A program made the position numbers and the translations under genes. The notes under the pieces are model-generated. The model saw nothing but the letters and a program-made list of their open reading frames with translations. It searched no databases and was not told the DNA's origin. From positions 36,080-100,079 of the forward strand of contig DYKB01000020.1 of the NCBI GenBank assembly GCA_020722815.1: a stretch of DNA of 64,000 bases, written 5' to 3'. The stretch is from Caldithrix sp. (GTDB lineage Bacteria; Zhuqueibacterota; Zhuqueibacteria; Thermofontimicrobiales; Sulfurfontimicrobiaceae). Shown here piece by piece: positions 55,823-64,000 of the stretch. Every line of letters starts with the position of its first letter. Within the stretch, counting starts at the first letter, position 1.

Positions 55823-57058
55823 TTGAAAAAATTAACGCTTATAAAAATATCGGGTTTGACCATCTTCACACTTTTGATCATGGGTTTTTCGATGTTATGG
55901 AGTCAAACAGGTGGCGTGGTCAATGTGACGTCAACTGGCGTGGGAATTATCTATGCCAACGATGTGACACTCGCCCGGGATCGGGCTATCGATGATGCGC
56001 TGAGGAAAGCGGTGGAACAAGCTTTGGGGATGTGGCTGCAATCCGAAAGCGTGGTTGAAAATTTTATGCTCGTTGAGGATAATATTTTAAGCTGGAGCAG
56101 TGGGTATGTCAAAAATTATACGATTGTTTCTGAAATGAAAAAACCGGATAATGTCTATGAAGTAACTTTAAATGCCGCGGTGGAAGCCGGTGCACTGGCC
56201 CAGGATCAGGACGCCGTGATAAATCTCATTGAAAAAGCCGGCAATCCCCGAATTGCCATTATTTTCAACGAGTCTAATATTGGCGAATCCTATAATCAGT
56301 ATCATTTTTTTGATGTGGATATGACCCAGGCCGAAACGACTTTAATGGATAAATTTCTCCAAAAGAATTTTGAAGTCGTTGATCCGGCTACAGTCCGCGA
56401 AAGCATTAAACGGGAACAGGCCATCGCCGCACTGGAAGGCAATGATAAAATGGCAGCCGCAATTGGACTTCAGTTACAGGCGGATGTGGTCATTACGGGG
56501 AAAGCGATTGCCAAGGTTGCAGCAACCGGGATGAAAATTCTGGGCGATATGAAGTCTTGCCAGGCGAATTTAACCGCCCGAGTCGTCAAAGCCGATGTGG
56601 GAACAGTGATGGCAACTTCCAGTGAACACGCGGCGCATCCACATATTGATGAAATAACCGGTGGCAATGAAGCGATTAAAAAAGCCGCCAACAAGCTGGG
56701 CGATGATCTCATTAAAAAAATTCTCGCCAAATGGAAAAATGAATTTTATAACAAGACATCGGTCAAATTACGAATAACCGGTCTGGCTTCGATGAGTGAT
56801 CTGGCTGAATTTAAAGGAATTCTGCAGAATTACTTCCGCGGGGTCAAACAGGTTTACCAGCGAAATTATGTCGCCGGTACGGCTGAACTGGATTTGCAGA
56901 TCACCGGAAATGCAAATCAGCTTTCACGCGAGTTAGAACGTAAGCCAATTGAAGAATTCGAGATTAAAATAACCCGCCTTACGTTAAGTCAAATTAATAT
57001 TAATGTAAAAAAGAATCAGCCGACACAAACAGTAGCACCGGATTCAACGCAACCATAG
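55823..57058 (+). CDS. FlgT/LPP20-like exported protein
   Basis: 411 residues; TTG start with AGGAG eight bases upstream. Signal peptide ending WSQ. The N-terminal part (GVGIIYANDVTLARDRAIDDALRKAVEQALGMWLQSES) follows the FlgT N-domain pattern; the middle (RIAIIFNESNIGE..., MAAAIGLQLQADVVITGKA) and C-terminal part (VKLRITGLASMSDLAEFKGILQNY) follow FlgT-M and FlgT-C-like folds. FlgT of Vibrio builds the flagellar H ring, but no flagellar gene is near, and homologues also occur with CsgG-type proteins. It starts 27 bases after the terminator and lies 31 bases before the CsgG gene. Confidence 0.78.
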   Translation: MKKLTLIKISGLTIFTLLIMGFSMLWSQTGGVVNVTSTGVGIIYANDVTLARDRAIDDALRKAVEQALGMWLQSESVVENFMLVEDNILSWSSGYVKNYTIVSEMKKPDNVYEVTLNAAVEAGALAQDQDAVINLIEKAGNPRIAIIFNESNIGESYNQYHFFDVDMTQAETTLMDKFLQKNFEVVDPATVRESIKREQAIAALEGNDKMAAAIGLQLQADVVITGKAIAKVAATGMKILGDMKSCQANLTARVVKADVGTVMATSSEHAAHPHIDEITGGNEAIKKAANKLGDDLIKKILAKWKNEFYNKTSVKLRITGLASMSDLAEFKGILQNYFRGVKQVYQRNYVAGTAELDLQITGNANQLSRELERKPIEEFEIKITRLTLSQININVKKNQPTQTVAPDSTQP

Positions 57059-57089
57059 ATGGATAACTTAATATATCGAGGAGACTGAT

Positions 57090-58010
57090 ATGTTCAAAAA
57101 AATACTTTTAATCTTTCTCATATTGTTTTTCGCTGTCTCACTTCTGGAACTAAACGCTGAGATAAAAGGCTTGAAAAAGCGCGTCGCTGTTTTTAAATTT
57201 GACGACAAAACCGATCATGCCTATCACTGGTGGACTGGCCAGCCTGTTGGTGAAGGGATGGCCGATATGCTGATCACCTCCCTGGTTCAAACCGGGAAAT
57301 ATACCATTCTGGAACGTACTGAACTTGATGCCGTGCTCAAAGAGCAATCTCTGGGGCAAAGCGGAATGGTTACGGCGGAAACCGCCGCACAGGTCGGGAA
57401 ACTTCTGGGGGTCGAATTAGCCATTGTCGGTGCCGTCACGGAATTCGGGCACGAAAAAGGTGGTACCGGCGGACGGATCAAAGGTTTTGGACTGGGTGTA
57501 AAAACACTCGGTGCAACCGTCGCGGTGGATGTTCGCTTTGTTAATACCACCACCGGCGAAATTCTGGACGCCAAAAATGCGCGTTCCGAAAAAAAGTCGC
57601 GTTCACTTTCTGTTAGTACCCCAAAAGTTGATTTCGATAATCAAAAAGATTTTGACGAATCCATCGTTGGTGAAGCCTGTCGCGATGCGATCAACCAGAT
57701 CGTTTCGATGATTGATGATCAGATGAACAATATTCCCTGGCAGGGAAAAATTGTGAAAGCTGATGGCAAGTCCATTATTATCAATGCCGGAGCGGCTTCA
57801 GGGGTACAAAATGGCATGGAACTGATTGTTTATGCCCCGGGTGAAGAATTAATTGACCCGGATACTGGCCTTTCATTAGGCGCCGAGGATACCCGTGTTG
57901 GAAAAATTAAGGTAACCAATAATAATCTGGGGGGCAAAGGAAAAGCCTCCCAATGCACCGTCACGGAAGGAACAGGTTTTGATCGGGGACAACTGGTTCG
58001 CGAACAATAA
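57090..58010 (+). CDS. CsgG-family outer-membrane export protein
   Basis: 306 residues; ATG after GAGGAG. Signal peptide ending LNAE. CsgG pattern: KRVAVFKFDDKT, GEGMADMLITSLVQTGKYTILER, LGVELAIVGAVTEFG, VDVRFVNTTTGEILDA. The C-terminal 80 residues are an added small beta domain (WQGKIVKADGKSIIINAGAASGVQNGMELIVYAPGEEL). Unlike curli CsgG there is no lipobox Cys. CsgG forms a nonameric pore; here the partner proteins are LPP20-like, TPR/SLH and FlgT-like. A terminator follows. Confidence 0.9.
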   Translation: MFKKILLIFLILFFAVSLLELNAEIKGLKKRVAVFKFDDKTDHAYHWWTGQPVGEGMADMLITSLVQTGKYTILERTELDAVLKEQSLGQSGMVTAETAAQVGKLLGVELAIVGAVTEFGHEKGGTGGRIKGFGLGVKTLGATVAVDVRFVNTTTGEILDAKNARSEKKSRSLSVSTPKVDFDNQKDFDESIVGEACRDAINQIVSMIDDQMNNIPWQGKIVKADGKSIIINAGAASGVQNGMELIVYAPGEELIDPDTGLSLGAEDTRVGKIKVTNNNLGGKGKASQCTVTEGTGFDRGQLVREQ

Positions 58011-58036
58011 TCATTTTTGATAAAACATTCTGAAAT

Positions 58037-58073
58037 AAAAGGAGGGAAGAATATCAATTCACCCTCCTTTTTT
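58037..58073 (+). terminator. rho-independent terminator after the CsgG-family gene
   Basis: Perfect ten-base stem AAAAGGAGGG (58037-58046) with CCCTCCTTTT (58062-58071) and further T after it, 26 bases past the stop. Confidence 0.88.
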
Positions 58074-58147
58074 ATTATGATATTATTTCCTCTATACAAA
58101 GATTGAAATAATTACTAATTAATCAAAAAAACACAACCGGGAACAAA

Positions 58148-59431
58148 TTGCAAATTATTCAAATAGAACCCAATAGCCTGGCTGAACAACATGGTTTTTT
58201 AGCCGGGGACAACATTACCCATGTCAATGGACAACCGATCCATGATGAAATCGACTGGCGTTTTTACACCGCCGACGATTACCTTGAGATCAAATTTAAA
58301 CGGGAAGGTACAAATCACAAAATTGAAATCGAAAAAAATCCAGAAGACCTTTTAGGGATTACTTTCGAGGAGATTCGGTATCGCTGTTGCGGGAACAAAT
58401 GTATTTTTTGTTTTATCGATCAGAATCCCCCAAATTTGCGTCCGTCTTTATATCTCAAAGATGAAGATTTTCGGCTTTCTTTTATTTATGGAAACTACGT
58501 CACCCTGACGAACCTTTCACCACGGGATGCCAAACGAATTGTGACTCAACGGCTATCTCCGCTCTATGTCTCTGTCCATGCAGTCGATTTAAATGTTCGA
58601 CAAAAACTTCTGGGGATCCGCCATGATGATCGGTTGCTTTCCAAAATTAAATATCTCACCCGAAATGGGATTGAAATTCATGTTCAAATCGTCCTCTGCC
58701 CGGGCTATAATGATGGCGAAATTTTGGCTGATACCGTTTCAAAATTAAGCCTATTTTACCCGAAATTAAAAAGTATTGCCATTGTACCCGTGGGATTAAC
58801 GCGACATCGTGAAGGTCTTCCCTATCTCGAACCGGTGACACCCGCCATGGCAAAAGACGTGATTATCTGGGGTGAAGAGCAAGCCAGGCACTTTTATGAG
58901 CACCAGCAGCGCTATTTCATCTATCTCGCTGATGAATTTTATTTGCAAGCCGGGATCCCTTTTCCGGATGAACAGCGCTACGATGAATTTCCACAAATCG
59001 AAAATGGTATCGGGATGACACGTCATTTTATTGATTTATTTGAATCCACAGCAATACAATTTCCATCAAAGTTAGAAAAGCCACGTTCAATTACTTTCGT
59101 AACGGGGAAACTAGCGGAACCAATAATTCGCACGCTGGTTATAGAGCGATTAAATCGAATAAAAAATTTATCAGCCACTCTGGTGCCTGTTGAAAACCAC
59201 TTTTTTGGCACTTCAGTCACTGTTTCAGGTTTATTAACGGGACAGGATATTTTTCAGGCACTTTCAAGCTCGACAATCGGTGATGAAATTTATTTACCTG
59301 AAAATTGTTTAAATTATGATAATTTATTTTTAGATGACTGGAAAGTGGAAAATTTGGAACATCGTTTACAAAAGCGGGTAAAAGTCATACATACAAATTT
59401 TATGGAATTATTTGCGAAAAAATCAACATGA
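58148..59431 (+). CDS. PDZ/radical-SAM DUF512 protein
   Basis: 427 residues from TTG at 58148. N-terminal PDZ-like domain (EPNSLAEQHGFLAGDNITHVNGQPI), then a radical-SAM-type cluster motif C-x3-C-x2-C (CCGNKCIFCFIDQ), a core with SVHAVDLNVRQKLLGI, and the DUF512 C-terminal part (FIYLADEFYLQAGIPFP, FVTGKLAEPIIR, VSGLLTGQDI). The role of this widespread family is not established; it is often next to der, as here. The stop overlaps the der start by four bases (ATGA). Confidence 0.93.
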   Translation: MQIIQIEPNSLAEQHGFLAGDNITHVNGQPIHDEIDWRFYTADDYLEIKFKREGTNHKIEIEKNPEDLLGITFEEIRYRCCGNKCIFCFIDQNPPNLRPSLYLKDEDFRLSFIYGNYVTLTNLSPRDAKRIVTQRLSPLYVSVHAVDLNVRQKLLGIRHDDRLLSKIKYLTRNGIEIHVQIVLCPGYNDGEILADTVSKLSLFYPKLKSIAIVPVGLTRHREGLPYLEPVTPAMAKDVIIWGEEQARHFYEHQQRYFIYLADEFYLQAGIPFPDEQRYDEFPQIENGIGMTRHFIDLFESTAIQFPSKLEKPRSITFVTGKLAEPIIRTLVIERLNRIKNLSATLVPVENHFFGTSVTVSGLLTGQDIFQALSSSTIGDEIYLPENCLNYDNLFLDDWKVENLEHRLQKRVKVIHTNFMELFAKKST

Positions 59432-60753
59432 AACAGCAAATTGTGGCCATTATTGGCCGACCCAATGTTGGAAAATCAACATTATTTAATAGAATAATTC
59501 GAAAGCGCGACGCCATCGTTGACAATGTCTCCGGCGTCACCCGTGACTTGAATTACGCCGACGCCGAATGGTGTGGCATCAAATTTTCTTTAATCGACAC
59601 GGGAGGCTATCTTCCTGAAAAAGAGGATGCAATTCAGACCGCCGTATTTCAACAGGTACACGCGGCAGTGCAGGAAGCTGATGTACTGCTTTTTTTAGGC
59701 GATGCGGTTGACGGCCTGACAGCAATTGACCTGGAAATTGGCCATCTGTTGCAGCAATCAGAAAAGCCGGTTTTAATTGCGGTAAACAAAGCGGATAATC
59801 CGCAACGTGAATTAAATCTGGCTGAATTTTATCAGCTTGGCCTGGGAGAACCCATTCCGATTGGGGCACTTTCGGGACGTGGAATTGGCGATCTGCTGGA
59901 TGAAATTATCAAAGTATTTCCAGCGGAAACATCTGTCCCCCCTTCCAAAGCCGATGAATTAAACAGCGAAATTAAATTGGCAATTATTGGCCGCCCGAAT
60001 GTCGGAAAATCTTCCTTTGTTAATGGCATACTGGGTTTTGACAAACAAATTGTCACCGACATCCCCGGCACCACCCGCGATGCGATTGATACAAAATTTA
60101 AACATTATGGACAGGACCTGCTCCTGATTGACACGGCAGGTATTCGCCGCCGGGGTCGGATAAAGGAATCACTGGAGTATTATAGCATCGTACGGAGCTA
60201 TGAAAGCATCCAGCGCAGCGATGTTACCATTTTGTTAATTGATGCGGTTGAAGGGATGACTGACCAGGATCAAAAATTAATTGAAGAGGTGATAAATCGA
60301 AAAAAAGGTATTATTCTTGCGGTAAATAAATGGGATTTGATTGAAAAAGATTCGAAAACCGCTCATCAATATGAGGAACAATTACGAAAAGGCTTGGGAG
60401 GTGAAAATTTTATTCCGGTGGTTTTTATTTCAGCTCTTAAAAAACAACGGATTTTTCGAATTATTGAACTGGCGAAACAGCTTTATGAAAAACGTCAGCA
60501 GTACATCAAAACCAGCGAATTGAATCAATTTTTGCAGGAAATTATTCAGGCATATCCACCACCTGATTTTGGCACACGTCAGGTTAAAATAAAATATTGT
60601 ACGCAGGTAAAAGTTGCACCACCTGTTTTTGCATTTTTTGTGAATTTTCCCGAGGCGATAAAAAATAGCTATAAAAAATATATTGAAAACAAATTAAGGG
60701 AGAAATTTGATTTTACCGGGATCCCTGTCACTATTGTTTTTAAAAGAAAGTAG
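59428..60753 (+). CDS. der: GTPase Der (EngA)
   Basis: 441 residues with two GTPase domains: first P-loop GRPNVGKS from residue 10, second from residue 188, both with DTAG/DTGG and NKAD/NKWD motifs, then a KH-like C-terminal domain (about 350-441). Der acts in assembly of the 50S ribosomal subunit. The ATG overlaps the previous stop, so the two are translationally coupled. Confidence 0.97.
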   Translation: MKQQIVAIIGRPNVGKSTLFNRIIRKRDAIVDNVSGVTRDLNYADAEWCGIKFSLIDTGGYLPEKEDAIQTAVFQQVHAAVQEADVLLFLGDAVDGLTAIDLEIGHLLQQSEKPVLIAVNKADNPQRELNLAEFYQLGLGEPIPIGALSGRGIGDLLDEIIKVFPAETSVPPSKADELNSEIKLAIIGRPNVGKSSFVNGILGFDKQIVTDIPGTTRDAIDTKFKHYGQDLLLIDTAGIRRRGRIKESLEYYSIVRSYESIQRSDVTILLIDAVEGMTDQDQKLIEEVINRKKGIILAVNKWDLIEKDSKTAHQYEEQLRKGLGGENFIPVVFISALKKQRIFRIIELAKQLYEKRQQYIKTSELNQFLQEIIQAYPPPDFGTRQVKIKYCTQVKVAPPVFAFFVNFPEAIKNSYKKYIENKLREKFDFTGIPVTIVFKRK

Positions 60754-60761
60754 ATAACAGT

Positions 60762-62498
60762 ATGAAATTTTTTGCGTTGTTATGGCTTATTTTAATTTCA
60801 AACATGATTTTCTCTGCAACGAAAATTCAACACATCTTTCAGGATTATAAATCGGGAAAGATTGATTATCATCAATATCTGATTAATTCAATACATGCAC
60901 TTCATCTACGTGATCGTATGCAACAAACCGCTCACGCTGAAGACTTGCAACATGAAAAGTGTGGTACCGCAATTATGCTCCAGACCTTTTCACATCTGGA
61001 TGAATTGCCATCTTTAGAAAAAAAGCCGATACAATCATATTTCGTGCGACCGCAGTTATCCCACTCTTATACAAGTGCATCTGGATTATTTAAAATACAT
61101 TATACGGATGAAGGTGCGGCTGCTATCGATCCGACAGATGCGAACAATAACAACCTGCCCGATTATGTGGAAGCGGCGGCGATGGCTCTGGATTATTCAT
61201 ATAAATTAATTGTTGACACTTTGGGTTATCAAAAACCACCATCAGATGGGGGTGAGGACGGACCGGAGTACGACCTCTATTTTATTAACCTTGGGGCTTA
61301 TGGTCAGACAACCCCGGAAAATCTCATTTCACGCGATCCGGTTAGCTATTCCAGCTATATGGAGATGAATAATCGCTTTGGAAGTGGCTTTGTTACCAAA
61401 GGTATTGATGCGGTTCACGTAACCAGTGCGCATGAATTTTTTCACATGGTACAGTTGGGATATGTTTATCGTGAAAACGCTCTCTTCTTTTTTGAGATGT
61501 CCTCCGTCTGGATGGAAGATGTTGCTTACGATGAGGTTAATGATTATTATTCATATCTTCGGTCATTTTTTAGAGATGCAGCGATTCCATTTTTTACTTT
61601 TAATGGATCACACGAATATGGAACCTGTATCTGGCATCACATGATAGAAAAAAAATATGGCAGAGATATGATTAAGGCTATCTGGGAATTCCTGCCCCGT
61701 TATGAAGTGCTTCAGGCAATGGATTATGCCTTAATTAATAAAGGAAGTTCGCTGAAACAGGAAATGGAATCTTTTTCCATCTGGAATTTTTTTACGGGCC
61801 GCCGCAACGATCCCGCCATCTATTATCCAGAAGGGGCATTTTATCCGGAACTGGATTTTCGAAAAACGCAATCCTTTCAAAATGATGTTTCCCTGGTTGA
61901 TAGTATTCCCCATCTCTCCACCGCTTATTACTATTTCCAGGATGCTGAAAATGATCGAAATTTTGCACTGGCACTGGCCAATGTTTTCTCAACGGCAGAT
62001 CAAAATACGATAAAAACACCCTACCAATTAAATGTTCTTTCAAATCCGATTGATAATAAACAATTGCCAATCGATAAAAACTTATACATTCAATTAACAT
62101 CAGCCGACCTGGAAGTGTGGCGGGGAAATGCAATCATTCTCTACTCAGGAACTCGAAAAATTGAATCATTCAGTTCCGTCAAATCAACAACCTTGCCAGA
62201 GGTTCGATTATATCCCAATCCATTTATTGTGGGACAGGATCCGGAGCTTAAAATTGAATTTAAACTAGAAAAACGCGAATGGGTTGAAGTGTCCATTCTT
62301 TCGATGCATGGTCAGGTAATTCGGAAAATAAAAATTCCCGGTATTCTGCCAGGATTTCTTGAATCCGGTTTTCATCCTGAAGGTGAATGGGATGGTAAAA
62401 ATGACGCCGGTGATTATGTCGGCAGTGGTGTTTATCTGGCCTGCATTAAAACCGAGAGCTTTGTTAAATATCAAAAATTCAGTTTGATAAGAAAATAG
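60762..62498 (+). CDS. secreted MXAN_6640-like metalloprotease with T9SS tail
   Basis: 578 residues; ATG eight bases after der. Signal peptide about 1-20. The middle contains the zinc site SAHEFFHMVQ (His224-Glu225-x2-His228) and a downstream EMSSVWMEDV segment that can supply the third ligand, the pattern of the MXAN_6640 family of putative metalloproteases; DYVEAAAMALDYSYKLIVDTLG fits the region before it. The C-terminal 80 residues are a T9SS sorting tail (LYPNPFIVGQDP, SILSMHGQVI, GSGVYLACI). Probably exported to the surface and active on proteins outside. Confidence 0.82.
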   Translation: MKFFALLWLILISNMIFSATKIQHIFQDYKSGKIDYHQYLINSIHALHLRDRMQQTAHAEDLQHEKCGTAIMLQTFSHLDELPSLEKKPIQSYFVRPQLSHSYTSASGLFKIHYTDEGAAAIDPTDANNNNLPDYVEAAAMALDYSYKLIVDTLGYQKPPSDGGEDGPEYDLYFINLGAYGQTTPENLISRDPVSYSSYMEMNNRFGSGFVTKGIDAVHVTSAHEFFHMVQLGYVYRENALFFFEMSSVWMEDVAYDEVNDYYSYLRSFFRDAAIPFFTFNGSHEYGTCIWHHMIEKKYGRDMIKAIWEFLPRYEVLQAMDYALINKGSSLKQEMESFSIWNFFTGRRNDPAIYYPEGAFYPELDFRKTQSFQNDVSLVDSIPHLSTAYYYFQDAENDRNFALALANVFSTADQNTIKTPYQLNVLSNPIDNKQLPIDKNLYIQLTSADLEVWRGNAIILYSGTRKIESFSSVKSTTLPEVRLYPNPFIVGQDPELKIEFKLEKREWVEVSILSMHGQVIRKIKIPGILPGFLESGFHPEGEWDGKNDAGDYVGSGVYLACIKTESFVKYQKFSLIRK

Positions 62499-62905
62499 TT
62501 CAAAAGTGATACTTTTCAGGATTGAGTTGCAATTTTTCTCCAAATAATATCCAGCTACCCCAAAATCGCATTTATCCTTTTTTCGTAATTTTTACCTTCC
62601 TGTCACATTTAATCGAATGGAATTATATTTGCCTGTTTGATCCCTTTTAAACATCGAAATCAAAATTTTTATTACGACTGAATCAGATGGGAACTATTTA
62701 TCAGAATAAACTCACCATTGATGTCATTCTGAGGAAGCGTTTACTTCGACAGGGCTCAGGATAGGTTTTGCTGACGCAGCATCTCACATTTGGAAATCCC
62801 CGAGATTCTTCATCCAGCAAAAAACGTGTGATTTAAAATGACAGAAGAGCTGAATCTGACAAAGTAGAATTATTATCATTTAGTTTTTGATATAAAGGTT
62901 GATCA
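62499..62905. other. intergenic region with interspersed repeat
   Basis: 407 bases without a gene. The repeat at 62722-62844 takes up about a third; the rest is AT-rich with nothing distinct. Confidence 0.55.
62722..62844. repeat. diverged member of the TCATTCTGAG repeat family
   Basis: Starts TGTCATTCTGAGGAAGCG and ends AAAATGACAG, like the element at 8612-8718, with different middle (GACAGGGCTCAGGATAGG). Confidence 0.6.
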
Positions 62906-63901
62906 ATGAAATTTCATACCAAAATACGATTAGCAGTTGAGTGCATTAACGCATTGGTTTTGCTGGTTTTTACTTCGGTTGCGCTTTATGCTGAAGAAAT
63001 CATTCAAATAAAAAACGGTCCCACGCCTATGACCGCCGGCAACTATCGATTATTCCATCCAACCTGGTCACCAGATGGAAAATTTATCGCGATGACGGGT
63101 GAAAATTATCGTGGTATCTGGATTATGGACTTCAACGGGATCATTTTTCAGCAGTTAAGTGATGAGGAACGTATCGGATATCGATTTTGCTGGTCCACTG
63201 ATTCACGCGAAGTTGCCTGTCGTCTTATCAAATCGGCACCTCATCAACGATTAAAAGCGATTAAAATATTTGATATCCAGACGGGATTGAATCGATTGGT
63301 GACCGATTATCGTTCCGGAACAGGATTTCCGGCCTGGATTGAGAACGATCAAAAAATTTGTTTCATGGAAAATGAAAAGCTAAGAATTGTCAATACCGAG
63401 CGAAATTCAAAAAAATTTCGGCAAGAGGACTCAAAAACGACTGAAGATGTCATTTTATTGGAAACGAATGGCAGATTATTGCTTTATACAGGCGAAAAAG
63501 AGATTCAAACCATTGTGGTGAATCCAGAAAGTCGTTTATTAAATGCCCGGTTGTCACCCAATAAACAAAAATTAACTTTCGAAATGGCAAATGCCAGAAT
63601 TTATGTCATGAATCTGGATGGAACCGAGATGATTGATCTGGGGCCGGGCTCCCACCCCAAATGGGCACCGGATGGTGAAAATATAGTTTATTATATTTCA
63701 ACGGACAATGGCGAACGTATTATTGAAGCGGATATATTTATGACGGATATCCGGGGAGAACAGAAATATCAACTCACTCAAACTGATGATCGCATCGAAA
63801 TGCATCCCGATTGGTCCCCGGATGGGAATAAAATTATTTTTGATGAATATGAAACAGGAATTATTTATTTAATCGAACTGGAAAAAATTATAGTGCCCTG
63901 A
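62906..63901 (+). CDS. TolB-like beta-propeller exported protein
   Basis: 331 residues. Signal peptide about 1-30 ending YAEE. Repeated PD40/TolB blades: HPTWSPDGKFIAMTG, FCWSTDSREVAC, NARLSPNKQKLTFEM, HPKWAPDGENIVYY, HPDWSPDGNKIIFD, each followed by an IWIMD- or IYVMNLDG-type strand. About five or six blades. Such proteins bind peptides or act as scaffolds in the periplasm; whether it works with a Tol-Pal system cannot be told. ATG at 62906 with AAGG before it. Confidence 0.88.
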   Translation: MKFHTKIRLAVECINALVLLVFTSVALYAEEIIQIKNGPTPMTAGNYRLFHPTWSPDGKFIAMTGENYRGIWIMDFNGIIFQQLSDEERIGYRFCWSTDSREVACRLIKSAPHQRLKAIKIFDIQTGLNRLVTDYRSGTGFPAWIENDQKICFMENEKLRIVNTERNSKKFRQEDSKTTEDVILLETNGRLLLYTGEKEIQTIVVNPESRLLNARLSPNKQKLTFEMANARIYVMNLDGTEMIDLGPGSHPKWAPDGENIVYYISTDNGERIIEADIFMTDIRGEQKYQLTQTDDRIEMHPDWSPDGNKIIFDEYETGIIYLIELEKIIVP

Positions 63902-64000
63902 TGTAAGTCTGGCAAATTCCAGCATATTGGAGAATAGTATCCGCTCAAAATGTGTTGGTAGATTAAAAATTAGTTTTTCAAATATGTTGATTTTTAAGCA

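Noticed and set aside
55823..57058. Flagellar H-ring gene flgT
   Set aside because: No flagellar gene in the window; the CsgG/LPP20 context favours another surface system, so no gene symbol is given.

Overview
The window reads as chromosomal DNA of a Gram-negative bacterium from the Fibrobacterota-Chlorobiota-Bacteroidota side of the tree, most like Calditrichota, KSB1 or Ignavibacteriota genomes. The reasons are four secreted proteins with type IX secretion (T9SS) C-terminal sorting domains, a PorV/PorQ-type outer-membrane protein, a TonB-dependent receptor with a carboxypeptidase-regulatory-like N-terminal domain, many lipoproteins, and heptosyltransferases for lipopolysaccharide. Several promoters match the ordinary sigma-70 consensus (one is TTGACA-17-TATAAT) rather than the Bacteroidota type, which argues against Bacteroidota proper. 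The lineage is inferred from gene content; no rRNA is present.

Layout. 1-8.1 kb: the end of an AlbA_2/RecG-C-like ATPase gene, a secreted glycoside-hydrolase-like protein, a DUF4397 T9SS cargo, a glycerophosphodiesterase lipoprotein and a glycosyltransferase. 8.9-18.6 kb: a 2099-residue TIR/NB-ARC/TPR protein, then after 20 bases an 869-residue dikinase-like phosphotransferase (ATP-grasp plus phosphohistidine domain), with a histidine phosphatase convergent to it. This is the best candidate for an undescribed system. 19.3-33.9 kb: seven minus-strand genes for an envelope/secretion module (TonB receptor, PorV-like protein, giant T9SS cargo, two parvulin-like lipoproteins, a duplicated T9SS cargo, a secreted protein of unknown family) behind a perfect-consensus promoter. 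34.2-41.4 kb: a minus-strand glycan locus (GH-like protein, sulfatase, GH5) with a regulator-like protein that has two LacI-type sensor domains and no DNA-binding domain.

41.9-49.8 kb, plus strand: a NapH-like membrane protein, RNase R, two GT9 heptosyltransferases, a GT2 core glycosyltransferase, a STAS anti-sigma-factor antagonist and a small exported protein. 50-53.3 kb: mutL, miaA and tRNA-Gly(CCC). 53.5-58 kb: an LPP20-like protein, a TPR/SLH lipoprotein, an FlgT/LPP20-like protein and a CsgG-family protein, probably one surface-assembly module. 58.1-63.9 kb: a PDZ/radical-SAM DUF512 protein translationally coupled to der, a T9SS-targeted metalloprotease-like protein and a TolB-like propeller protein.

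Short non-coding repeats are scattered between genes: a palindromic 90-base element in two copies 46 kb apart, a second family with three members, a multi-hairpin element before mutL, and a 215-base element with terminal inverted repeats and TA flanks (MITE-like) upstream of the sulfatase. No CRISPR array, rRNA or full transposase gene was seen.
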